This document shows, in pieces, positions 23,975 to 31,780 of a stretch of 64,000 nt of DNA (position 1 is the stretch's first letter; each line of letters starts with the position of its first letter). The position numbers and the translations under genes are program-made. A model generated the notes under the pieces. It had not been told where the DNA came from, did not search any database, and worked only from the letters and a program-made list of their open reading frames with translations. The stretch is from an uncultured bacterium (GTDB taxonomy: Bacteria > Actinomycetota > Coriobacteriia > Coriobacteriales > Coriobacteriaceae), in NCBI GenBank assembly GCA_905214425.1, contig CAJMLY010000001.1:124001-188000 (forward strand). The letters are read 5' to 3'.

Positions 23975-24948
23975 TGACGATTCTTGCCGTCGCCGCCGGG
24001 TTCGCGGCCGACCTTGCCTTCGGCGACCCGCGCTGGCTTCCCCATCCCGTCGTCGCCATGGGGCGCGCGATCACGTGGGCCGAAGGCCGCCTGCGGGGCG
24101 CATTCCCGCAAACGTCCGCGGGCACGCGCGCCGCAGGGCTTGTGCTCGCCGTGGCGCTTCCGCTTGCGTGTGGGCTTTTGACCTGGGGAATCCTGCATCT
24201 TTGCGGCATGGTTCACCCCGGCTTGCGCTTCGTGGCCGAGGCATGGGCGAGCTATCAGATTCTCGCGACATGCGAGCTGCGCCGCCAGAGCCTGGCCGTG
24301 GCCCGCGCGTTCTCGAAGGGCGGCCTTGTCGCGGCGCGCGAGGCCGTCGGGCTCATCGTGGGACGCGACACGTCTGTTCTCGACGAGCAGGGCGTTGCGC
24401 GCGCCGCCGTGGAAACGGTGGCGGAGAACGCGAGCGACGGCGTCATCGCGCCGCTTTTCTACCTTATGATCGGGGGTGCGCCCTTGGGCATGGCGTACAA
24501 GGCTGTGAACACGCTCGACAGCATGGTGGGCTACAAAAACGCGCGCTACATCGACTTCGGCCGCGCCTCGGCGCGCCTCGACGATGCGGTGAACTGGATT
24601 CCCTCGCGCTTATCGGCCCTGCTTATGATCGCCGTGTGCCCGATCGTCGGGCTCGACGCGCGCGGGGCGGCGCGCATCTGGCGCCGCGACAGGCGTCGCC
24701 ATGCGAGCCCCAACTCGGCGCAGACCGAGTCAGCGTGCGCGGGCGCGCTCGCGCTGCGCCTGGCGGGACCCGCGGTGTATTTCGGCAAGCTCGTTGAGAA
24801 ACCGACGATAGGCGACGCGTCCCGCGAAATCGAGTGGGGCGACATCGCCCGGGCGACTAGGCTCATGCTCGCCGCGTCCGTATGCGCGCTCGTCGTCTTC
24901 GGCGCCGCGCGCGCGGCGGTCGTGCTCGCCGTGGGGGCGATGTCATGA
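23974..24948 (+). CDS. cbiB: Adenosylcobinamide-phosphate synthase (membrane protein)
   Basis: Attaches the aminopropanol (phosphate) linker to adenosylcobyric acid. It shows FGDPRWLPHPVVAMGRAI at the N-terminus, ETVAENASDGVIAPLFY in the middle and KAVNTLDSMVGYKNARYIDFG, all classic for CbiB/CobD(aerobic). Several hydrophobic helices are visible. ATG 23974 overlaps the preceding stop; a GTG at 23971 is an equal alternative because other genes in this operon use the GTGA overlap. The last four bases overlap the following cobD. Confidence 0.92.
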   Translation: MTILAVAAGFAADLAFGDPRWLPHPVVAMGRAITWAEGRLRGAFPQTSAGTRAAGLVLAVALPLACGLLTWGILHLCGMVHPGLRFVAEAWASYQILATCELRRQSLAVARAFSKGGLVAAREAVGLIVGRDTSVLDEQGVARAAVETVAENASDGVIAPLFYLMIGGAPLGMAYKAVNTLDSMVGYKNARYIDFGRASARLDDAVNWIPSRLSALLMIAVCPIVGLDARGAARIWRRDRRRHASPNSAQTESACAGALALRLAGPAVYFGKLVEKPTIGDASREIEWGDIARATRLMLAASVCALVVFGAARAAVVLAVGAMS

Positions 24949-26168
24949 GGGAAGACCACGCTGCGTCCCGGGCTGCCGGGGGAATCCTGCGCGCCCGTAC
25001 GCATGGGGGCAGTGCGCAATCGCTTGGCATCGCTTGCGAAGGGGGCGCCTCCGACTTCATCGATTTCTCGGTGAACGTGAATCCGGCAGGCCCCTCGCCG
25101 CGCGCTGTCGCCGCAGCCTGCAAGGCGCTTTCTCGAATCGACGCCTACCCCGATAGGGAAAGCCTCGCCCTTGTTCGCGCCCTATCGCGCGCCCAGGGCA
25201 TTCCCGAAGATACTATCGTCTGCGGCGCGGGCGCGTCCGACATCATCTGGCGGCTCGCTGCGGCGGTGCGCCCGAAACGCATCGTCGTGTGCGCGCCGAC
25301 GTTCTCTGAATATGCGGAGGCGGCATCGTACTACGGCGCATGCGTGCAGGAGTTCCCGCTCTCCGAAGCGGACGACTTCGACGTGCCCGCCTCCTTCGCC
25401 CGCGCGATCGAGGGGCCGGGAGACGTGGCGTACCTCTGCAATCCGAACAACCCGACGGGGCGCCTCGTCGACCCCCGCGTGATCGATGCCGCGGCTTGCC
25501 GCTGCGAGCAGGTGGGCGCGCTGCTCGTCGTGGACGAGTGCTTCCTCGGATTTGCGCCCGACGCCCGCGATAGGAGCGTGGCCGCACGCGCCGCGTGTTC
25601 GCGCCATGTGGCCGTGCTCTCTGCGTTCACCAAGCTCTACGGAATGGCGGGGTTACGGCTGGGATATCTGATCAGCGGAAACGCCCAACTCATCGATGGA
25701 ATTCGCCGGGCGGGGCAGGCGTGGCCCGTCTCCTCGGTCGCCGAGGCCGCGGGCATCGCCGCCCTGGAAGACGTCGAATACGTCTCGCGCACGCGCGATG
25801 TATTGGCGGGCGAGCGAGCGTGGCTTTCCCACGAGCTCTCCTCGCTTGGGCTTTCCGTCGTGCCGTCGGATGCGAACTTCCTTTTAGTCCGCACGCCGAC
25901 GAAAGACATTCCCGAACGCCTGTATAAACAGGGGGTTTTGGTCCGCACGTGCGACTCGTTTTCGGTGCTGTCCCGTTTCTGGTGCCGCGTCGCGGTGCGC
26001 ACGCGCAAGGAGAACGCCCGGCTTGCGATGGCGTTCAGCCGCGCGCTATGGGCGGAAGGTACATCAGGCGAAGGCGAACCCGACGAACGGGGCGGCGCTT
26101 CTTGCAGCGGTGCTATGGCGGGCGCGGATGGCCGAGGCTCGGCGAAGGAGGTCGATACCCGTGGGTAG
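24945..26168 (+). CDS. cobD: L-threonine-O-3-phosphate decarboxylase
   Basis: A PLP enzyme that makes (R)-1-aminopropan-2-ol phosphate, the linker used by CbiB. The class I/II aminotransferase fold is evident: DFSVNVNPAGPS, the CGAGASDIIWRL loop, LCNPNNPTGRL, VVDECFLGFA and the PLP-lysine segment SAFTKLYGMAGLRLGY. The C-terminal 45 residues are extra and low in complexity. ATG 24945 overlaps cbiB by four bases. Directly following cbiB is the logical pathway order. Confidence 0.9.
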   Translation: MREDHAASRAAGGILRARTHGGSAQSLGIACEGGASDFIDFSVNVNPAGPSPRAVAAACKALSRIDAYPDRESLALVRALSRAQGIPEDTIVCGAGASDIIWRLAAAVRPKRIVVCAPTFSEYAEAASYYGACVQEFPLSEADDFDVPASFARAIEGPGDVAYLCNPNNPTGRLVDPRVIDAAACRCEQVGALLVVDECFLGFAPDARDRSVAARAACSRHVAVLSAFTKLYGMAGLRLGYLISGNAQLIDGIRRAGQAWPVSSVAEAAGIAALEDVEYVSRTRDVLAGERAWLSHELSSLGLSVVPSDANFLLVRTPTKDIPERLYKQGVLVRTCDSFSVLSRFWCRVAVRTRKENARLAMAFSRALWAEGTSGEGEPDERGGASCSGAMAGADGRGSAKEVDTRG

Positions 26169-27660
26169 GGCGAAGCCCATCATGATCCAGGGCACCATGT
26201 CGAACGCGGGGAAGAGCCTGCTTGCGGCGGGGCTGTGCCGCGTTCTTTCGCAGGACGGCCTGCGCGTGGCTCCCTTCAAGAGCCAGAACATGGCGCTCAA
26301 CAGCGGTGTCACGGCCGACGGGCTCGAGATGGGGCGCGCCCAGATCATGCAGGCCGAGGCGTGCGGCATCGCGCCCGACGTGCGCATGAACCCCATTCTG
26401 CTCAAGCCCGAAAGCGGCCACCGAAGCCAGCTCATCGTGGCCGGCAAGGAGCAGGGAGCCTTCGCTGCGAGGGACTACTTCGCGCGAAAGAAGGCGCTCA
26501 TGCCGCAGATTTTGGAGGCGTTCGATTCGCTCGCGGAGGAAAACGACGTCATCGTCATCGAGGGCGCCGGCAGCCCCGCCGAAATCAACCTTGCCGAAAA
26601 CGACATCGTCAACATGGGGCTCGCGCGCGCCGTGTCCTCCCCCGTGCTGCTCGCGGGCGACATCGACCCAGGCGGGGTGTTTGCCCAGCTTTACGGCACG
26701 GTCGCGCTCCTTGCGCCCGAGGACCGCGCGCTTTTGCGGGGGCTTGTAGTAAATAAGTTCCGCGGTGATGTGGAAATCCTGCGCCCGGGTTTGGCCCCGC
26801 TCGAGAAGATGTGCGGGGCCCCCGTCGTGGGGGTCGTGCCGTATCTTACGCTCGACCTGGACGACGAGGACTCGCTCGCGCCGCGCCTATCTGCCCGCGA
26901 GGCGCGCGGCGTCATCGACGTCGCCGTCGTGCGCCTTCCGCACCTGTCGAACTTCACCGACTTCGACCCGCTTTCGCGCGTGCCCGGCATGGGCGTGCGC
27001 TACGTTTCCTCGACGACCGATCTGGGTCGACCCGACCTGGTGGTGCTTCCCGGCTCGAAGGCAACGCTCGACGACGCGCGCTGGCTTGCGGCTAGCGGCA
27101 TCGGAGCCTGTGTACGCGCGCTTTCGGGCGCGGGCACGCCGGTACTCGGCATATGCGGAGGCTACCAGCTTTTGGGAGACGAGCTTTCCGACCCGCACGG
27201 CAGAGAAGGCGCTGGCACCGCGCGCGGGCTCGGGCTCATCCCTGCAAGTACGGTGTTCAAGGAGGAAAAGCGCCTTGCCCAGTCGGAGCTGCGCATCACG
27301 GGCGCCCAAGGCGCGTTCTCGGTGTGGAACGGCATGACGGCGCGCGGGTACGAGATTCACGACGGCGAAACGACCGTCTCCTGCGCCTCTGCGGGCACGA
27401 TTGGCGGCAAACCAGAAGGCGCGGCCTGCGGAAACGTGTTCGGAACCTATCTCCACGGCCTGTTCGACGAACCGGGGGTGGCGCTCGCCCTCGCGCGCTC
27501 GCTCGCGCGCATGCGCGGCCTGCCCGAGAGCGTCGTTGGTGCTGCGGGCGCAGCATCCGCGGCCGATCACCGTGCGCGCGAGTTCGACCGCCTGGCCGAT
27601 GTCGTGCGCGGGGCGCTCGACATGGAGTATGTCTACCGCATTATCGAGGAGGGCGTATGA
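26161..27660 (+). CDS. cbiP: Cobyric acid synthase (adenosylcobyrate amidase)
   Basis: Amidates side chains b, d, e and g of adenosylcobyrinate diamide with glutamine and ATP. Motifs are IMIQGTMSNAGKSLLAAGLCR, PFKSQNMALNSGVT, GDIDPGGVFAQLYGT, and in the C-terminal amidotransferase domain LGICGGYQLLG (nucleophile Cys) and FGTYLHGLF (His). The GTG start at 26161 has AAGGAGG nine bases ahead; ATG 26182 would remove the first seven residues. At 499 aa it has typical length. It overlaps cobD by eight bases. Confidence 0.93.
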   Translation: MGRAKPIMIQGTMSNAGKSLLAAGLCRVLSQDGLRVAPFKSQNMALNSGVTADGLEMGRAQIMQAEACGIAPDVRMNPILLKPESGHRSQLIVAGKEQGAFAARDYFARKKALMPQILEAFDSLAEENDVIVIEGAGSPAEINLAENDIVNMGLARAVSSPVLLAGDIDPGGVFAQLYGTVALLAPEDRALLRGLVVNKFRGDVEILRPGLAPLEKMCGAPVVGVVPYLTLDLDDEDSLAPRLSAREARGVIDVAVVRLPHLSNFTDFDPLSRVPGMGVRYVSSTTDLGRPDLVVLPGSKATLDDARWLAASGIGACVRALSGAGTPVLGICGGYQLLGDELSDPHGREGAGTARGLGLIPASTVFKEEKRLAQSELRITGAQGAFSVWNGMTARGYEIHDGETTVSCASAGTIGGKPEGAACGNVFGTYLHGLFDEPGVALALARSLARMRGLPESVVGAAGAASAADHRAREFDRLADVVRGALDMEYVYRIIEEGV

Positions 27661-28172
27661 TCCACGTGTATCATGGCGACGGTAAAGGCAAGACCACGGC
27701 GGCGATGGGCCTCGCCCTTCGCATGCTCGCCGCAGGCCGCCGCGTCGTCGTCGTGCAGTTCCTGAAAGACGGCGAAAGCGGGGAGGTGCGCCTGCTCGCC
27801 GAGCATTTCGGCGTGCCCGTGTTCGCGGGGAAGGCGTCGGACAAGTTTACCTGGTCCATGACGTCGGAAGAACTTGCCGCGACGCGCGAGTTGCACGATG
27901 GGAACCTCGCTTCTGCGCTCGCCGAGCTCGAGGGCGCGCAGGAGGGGCTGCTCGTGCTCGACGAGGCGCTCGACGCGCTTTCGAATGGGCTTGTCGACGA
28001 GGCGCTCGTGGACCGCGCGCTCGATATGTCCGCGCGCGGCGTCGAAGTAGCGCTCACCGGGCGCGCGCCTTCCCGCAAGATCGTGGAGAAGGCCGACTAC
28101 ATAACCGAGATGCGGTGCGAGAAACACCCCTACGCTCAGGGGATAGGTGCAAGGGAAGGAGTGGAGTACTAG
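27657..28172 (+). CDS. Cob(I)yrinic acid a,c-diamide adenosyltransferase (BtuR/CobA type)
   Basis: Transfers the adenosyl group from ATP to Co(I) corrinoids. The 171-aa protein opens with MIHVYHGDGKGKTTAAMGLA (P-loop) and has the GLLVLDEALDALSNGLVD region and TGRAPSRKIVEKADYITEM, typical of this family. It can be named cobA (Salmonella sense) or cobO, so the symbol is left blank. The ATG overlaps the cbiP stop and its TAG directly touches cbiC. Confidence 0.92.
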   Translation: MIHVYHGDGKGKTTAAMGLALRMLAAGRRVVVVQFLKDGESGEVRLLAEHFGVPVFAGKASDKFTWSMTSEELAATRELHDGNLASALAELEGAQEGLLVLDEALDALSNGLVDEALVDRALDMSARGVEVALTGRAPSRKIVEKADYITEMRCEKHPYAQGIGAREGVEY

Positions 28173-28814
28173 ATGGATTCCAAGGAGATGGCGCCCGGCG
28201 ACATCGAGCGGCGCAGCTTCGAGATCATCACCGAAGAGCTCGGCGGCCGCACGTTCCCGCCGCTCGAAGAGCCCGTCGTGAAGCGCGTCATCCACACCAC
28301 TGCTGACTTCTCGTACGCCGATTCCCTCGTGTTCACCCATGACGCCGCGCACTGTGCGCTCGACGCACTGCGCGCAGGGGCCACGGTGCTCACCGACACG
28401 AACATGGCGCTCGCAGGCATAAGCAAGCCCGCGCTCGCGAAGCTCGGCTGCAAGGCCGTGTGCTACATGGCCGACCCTGATGTCGCCGCGGCTGCGCGCG
28501 CCGCGGGCACGACTCGCGCCGTTGCGAGCATGGACAAAGCTTGCGGCATCGAGGGTCCGCTCATCGTGGCCGTCGGCAACGCTCCCACAGCACTTCTGCG
28601 CCTCGCCGAGCTCATGGACGCGGGGAAGATCGCGCCCGCGCTCGTCGTTGGGGTGCCGGTTGGGTTTGTGAACGTGGTCGAGGCGAAAGAGGAGCTACTC
28701 GCGCGACGGGTGCCGGCCATCGTCGCGAGGGGTCGCAAGGGCGGCTCGACCGTGGCGGCCGCCATTATGAACGCGCTGCTCTACGAGATCACGCGCCCAG
28801 GCGGCCCGAAGTGA
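28173..28814 (+). CDS. cbiC: Cobalt-precorrin-8 methylmutase
   Basis: Moves the C11 methyl group to C12 to give cobyrinate. It contains KRVIHTTADFSYADSLVF with the catalytic His, TVLTDTNMALAGISK, and LIVAVGNAPTALLRLAEL followed by VVGVPVGFVNVVEAKEEL. At 213 aa it has the usual length. ATG 28173 follows the previous TAG without a gap. Its stop overlaps cbiJ. Confidence 0.94.
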   Translation: MDSKEMAPGDIERRSFEIITEELGGRTFPPLEEPVVKRVIHTTADFSYADSLVFTHDAAHCALDALRAGATVLTDTNMALAGISKPALAKLGCKAVCYMADPDVAAAARAAGTTRAVASMDKACGIEGPLIVAVGNAPTALLRLAELMDAGKIAPALVVGVPVGFVNVVEAKEELLARRVPAIVARGRKGGSTVAAAIMNALLYEITRPGGPK

Positions 28815-29584
28815 CGGCGCCCGCATCCGCGCCGGCGCTGCGCATCTTCGCCGGCACCACTGAGGGCCGCCTTCTGTGCGAATGGGCGAGCGGGGCGGGC
28901 ATCCCCGCCCGTGCCTACGCGGCAACCGAGTACGGAGGCGAGCTTTTGGGCGAGCTTCCGGGCATCGAGGTGCATGCGGGCAGGCTCGACGAGGCCGACA
29001 TGGAGCGCGAGCTTTCCGGCGCGCGCATCGTCGTCGACGCCACGCATCCCTTCGCTACGCTCGCAAGCGGCAACATCCGGGCCGCTTCGCTCGCCGTGGG
29101 TGCACGATGTCTGCGCCTTGCGCGCCCGGTCGAGGCGCTACCCAAAGGCGTCGTGTCGGTCGCGTCGATCGCCTGCGCGGCGCGCTTTCTCTCCGAGAAC
29201 CCGGGTCGCGCGCTTCTCACGACGGGGAGCAAGGAGCTTGCTCCCTACACGCGCGTCGCCGATTTCGCGGAGCGCTTCTTCGTGCGTGTTCTCCCGCTGC
29301 CCGGTGCTATAACGAAGTGCATCGACGCGGGGTTTTCGCCGTCGCACGTCATCGGCATGCAGGGGCCCTTCACCCGCGAGCTCAACGAGGCGATGCTTCG
29401 GCAGGTGGGCGCCCAGTGGCTTGTGACCAAGGACTCGGGAACCGTAGGTGGCACGGCCGAGAAGATCGCCTCCGCGCGCGACGTGGGAGCGCGCTGTATC
29501 GTGGTCGCCCGTCCCGCCGAGGGAGGCGGGGGCCTTTCGCTTCGGGAAGTGGAAGACGCGCTCTTACGGGAGTTCGCGCGCTAG
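28811..29584 (+). CDS. cbiJ: Cobalt-precorrin-6A reductase
   Basis: NADH/NADPH-dependent reduction in the corrin path. It shows LRIFAGTTEGRLLCEWA, VVDATHPFATLAS, LLTTGSKELAPY, GMQGPFTRELNEAML and VTKDSGTVGGTAEKI, all hallmarks of the CbiJ/CobK family. The GTG start at 28811 overlaps the cbiC stop. It is the last gene of the operon; only about 130 bases separate it from the repeat that marks the island edge. No terminator hairpin with a T-run was found right behind it. Confidence 0.92.
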   Translation: MTAPASAPALRIFAGTTEGRLLCEWASGAGIPARAYAATEYGGELLGELPGIEVHAGRLDEADMERELSGARIVVDATHPFATLASGNIRAASLAVGARCLRLARPVEALPKGVVSVASIACAARFLSENPGRALLTTGSKELAPYTRVADFAERFFVRVLPLPGAITKCIDAGFSPSHVIGMQGPFTRELNEAMLRQVGAQWLVTKDSGTVGGTAEKIASARDVGARCIVVARPAEGGGGLSLREVEDALLREFAR

Positions 29585-29630
29585 GCGCTCGCCGCGCCTG
29601 CGTGCCCTCCCGCCCGCGAGGAGAAGCGCC

Positions 29631-29711
29631 TTGAGCAAGCTCGACCCGTATAAGCCCGTCATCCGCCAATAGCTCGAGGACGAAGCCCGGAACTGGCGCA
29701 AGCAGCCCTTC
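29631..29711 (+). pseudogene. Relic of an IS21-type transposase (istA) N-terminus
   Basis: Reading from TTG 29631 (GAGGAGA just ahead) gives LSKLDPYKPVIRQ, an amber stop at 29670-29672, then LEDEARNWRKQ, which continues the pattern seen at the start of IS21-family IstA proteins (KLDPYKP, then an acidic stretch and RKQ). The similarity ends at about 29705, just before the palindromic repeat at 29715. The relic is too short to act and marks past IS activity at the right edge of the cobalamin island. The family assignment is from memory of the motif. Confidence 0.6.
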
Positions 29712-29714
29712 AAT

Positions 29715-29783
29715 AAGTTGCCGTGAAATAGTGTCTGTTTTTGCTGCTAGATAGCATATTTAGTCCTTAATTCACCGCAACTT
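29715..29783. repeat. Palindromic intergenic element, family 1, copy B (right edge of the cobalamin island)
   Basis: The first arm AAGTTGCCGTGAAATAG (29715-29731) and second arm TTAATTCACCGCAACTT (29767-29783) are imperfect inverses. It lies between the convergent cbiJ and ABC permease genes. The first 21 bases form a direct repeat with the half copy at 7749. Confidence 0.85.
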
Positions 29784-29795
29784 GTTGGTGGTGGC

Positions 29796-31010
29796 TTACT
29801 GGTAGCGTAGGCACTCCACTGGGTTGAGCTTTGCCGCGCGGCGAGCGGGGTAGAAGCCAAAGATTACGCCGATGCCGACGGAGACGGCGAAGGCCAGCAG
29901 CACCGTGGCGATTGAAAAACTCGGTGTGATTTGCCCGCTGGCACCGAGCTCGCCAAGAATCCCGGATCCGGAGGCAAACATCGCGAGGCCCCAGGCAAGC
30001 AGATAGCCAATTAGGACACCCAGCAGGCCACCGGTGACGCACAGCGCCGAAGACTCGGCCAAAAACTGCGCGGTGATATCGCGACGACTGGCGCCCAGAG
30101 CGCGGCGGATGCCGATCTCTCGAATGCGCTCGGTCACGTTGGTGAGCATCATATTCATAATGCCGATACCGCCGACAAGCAGCGAGATGCTGGCGACAGC
30201 ACCCATGATGAGCGAGAACGCGCCCATAAAGGAGTTGAGCGCATCGATGGCGCTTTTCATGGAGGTCGCCGATACACTGTCGTACTCATCATCCTCCGCG
30301 ATGCCCTTCATCGCGCGCACCTTGGACTCGACGGTCTCGCAGAGCTCATCCATGTCCGTGCCCTCGGCGGCGAGTGCCGTCACGCTGGGGAATGAAGGAT
30401 TCTCGTCGCCAAACAGCCCGGCAATCGTCTCGCGCGGCATGTATAGTGTGAGCGAGCCCATGGAGTCGTTGCCGCCATCAATCACGCCGACAATCTGCAC
30501 CTCGCCGTTGGACACCTTGATGGTTTTCCCCAGCGCATCCTGTTCGTTGCCGTAAAGCTGATCGGCGCCGCCGCGGCTGATGAGCGCCACGCGCGAGCCT
30601 GATTGGGACTCGGCCTGGGAATAGGTGCGCCCCGCAACGAGCTTGCTGGCCCCCACGGCGTCGAGCATGTCGCTATCGACGCCCTGTGCCATGACGGTAT
30701 AGCTTTTATCGCCGGTCTTGTATTCGGTATACGCGCTGTCGACAATGCCGATCTGCTCTATCTGCGGCACCAGTTTTTGAAGCTTCTCGATGTCCGACTC
30801 GGTGAGTTCTTGCGACGAATAGATTTGCACCATGCGTGCCGCATTGAGGCCCAGACTGTTGACCAGGCTGTTTTGGATTCCGCCGATGAGCGAGGTCGTT
30901 GCAATGACTGAGGCGATGCCGATGACAATGCCCAGGATGGTGAGCAGGCTGCGCCCCTTGTTGGCCTCGAGCGAGTGAAGGGCTTCCTGGATGAGATCGC
31001 GGGCGCTCAT
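29796..31010 (-). CDS. MacB-type ABC transporter permease (FtsX-like)
   Basis: A 404-aa permease. An N-terminal membrane helix (RSLLTILGIVIGIASVIATTS) is followed by a roughly 220-residue extracytoplasmic MacB_PCD domain and three C-terminal helices of the FtsX domain, including the family signature NVTERIREIGIRRALGASRRDI. Such permeases export peptides, macrolides or lipoproteins, or act as mechanotransmission devices with an adaptor. It is encoded last in an adaptor-ATPase-permease operon, its ATGA start overlapping the ATPase stop. Confidence 0.9.
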   Translation of the reverse strand: MSARDLIQEALHSLEANKGRSLLTILGIVIGIASVIATTSLIGGIQNSLVNSLGLNAARMVQIYSSQELTESDIEKLQKLVPQIEQIGIVDSAYTEYKTGDKSYTVMAQGVDSDMLDAVGASKLVAGRTYSQAESQSGSRVALISRGGADQLYGNEQDALGKTIKVSNGEVQIVGVIDGGNDSMGSLTLYMPRETIAGLFGDENPSFPSVTALAAEGTDMDELCETVESKVRAMKGIAEDDEYDSVSATSMKSAIDALNSFMGAFSLIMGAVASISLLVGGIGIMNMMLTNVTERIREIGIRRALGASRRDITAQFLAESSALCVTGGLLGVLIGYLLAWGLAMFASGSGILGELGASGQITPSFSIATVLLAFAVSVGIGVIFGFYPARRAAKLNPVECLRYQ

Positions 31011-31780
31011 GCCACCACTCCTTTCGGCGGGTTGGCGGAGGCGGAAATCATGGGCAGGCTATCTACGGCGCTGCGCAGGGTCCGCGGTGCATGCGGAATA
31101 TACGCGCCGTCGTGAATGCGACCGTCGCGGATGGTCACGGCGCGGTCGGCCTCGGCGGCGATGCCGGGGTCGTGTGTGATAAGAACGATGGTTTTGCCGC
31201 GCTTCTGGAGCTTATGGAAGGTCTCCATCACAAGCGCTCCAGTCGCGGAGTCCAGGTTTCCCGTCGGCTCGTCGGCAAGAATTATGGGCGGGTCATTGAC
31301 GAGGGCGCGCGCGATGGCGACGCGCTGCATCTGGCCGCCCGAGAGCTCGGATATGCGGTGGTCCCAGTGGTCGACGGGCAGCGTGACGGCCTGCAGCGCG
31401 TGCACGGCGCGCATTTCGCGCTGGCTACGGGGCACATTGGTGTAGGCCAGCGGCAGCATGACGTTTTCGATAACCGACAGGCGCGGCAGCAGGTTGAAGC
31501 TCTGAAAGACAAAGCCAATGCTCAGGGCGCGAACTTCGGTGAGCTCGTCATCGTCAAGCTCGGCCACGTTGAGCCCTTGCAGGTAGTAGTCGCCCGCCGT
31601 CGGCTTATCCAGGCAGCCTAGGATGTTCATGAGCGTTGACTTGCCCGAGCCTGAGGGGCCGGTGATGGCGACGAACTCGCCGGGTTTTACCGCCAGGCTC
31701 ACGTTGTGCAAGATGTGGGCGCAACCCGCCTCGCTCTCAAAGATGCGGTGCACGTTGCGGATGTCGATAACGGGACGCAT
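31007..31780 (-). CDS. MacB/LolD-type ABC transporter ATP-binding protein
   Basis: A 257-aa ATPase with Walker A GPSGSGKST, the Q-loop FVFQSFNLLPRLSV, signature LSGGQMQRVAIARAL, Walker B IILADEPTGNLDS and the switch His in LITHDP. The FNLLPRLSVIENV segment is typical of the MacB/LolD branch. It begins one base into the adaptor stop codon and overlaps the permease start by four bases, so the three proteins are made together. The C-terminal 35 residues are an extra, non-conserved tail. Confidence 0.92.
   Translation of the reverse strand: MRPVIDIRNVHRIFESEAGCAHILHNVSLAVKPGEFVAITGPSGSGKSTLMNILGCLDKPTAGDYYLQGLNVAELDDDELTEVRALSIGFVFQSFNLLPRLSVIENVMLPLAYTNVPRSQREMRAVHALQAVTLPVDHWDHRISELSGGQMQRVAIARALVNDPPIILADEPTGNLDSATGALVMETFHKLQKRGKTIVLITHDPGIAAEADRAVTIRDGRIHDGAYIPHAPRTLRSAVDSLPMISASANPPKGVVA

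Noticed and set aside
7803..29584. Prophage or integrative element carrying the B12 genes
   Set aside because: No integrase, relaxase, phage or conjugation gene is present between the edges; only an IS21-like relic and repeat arms remain.
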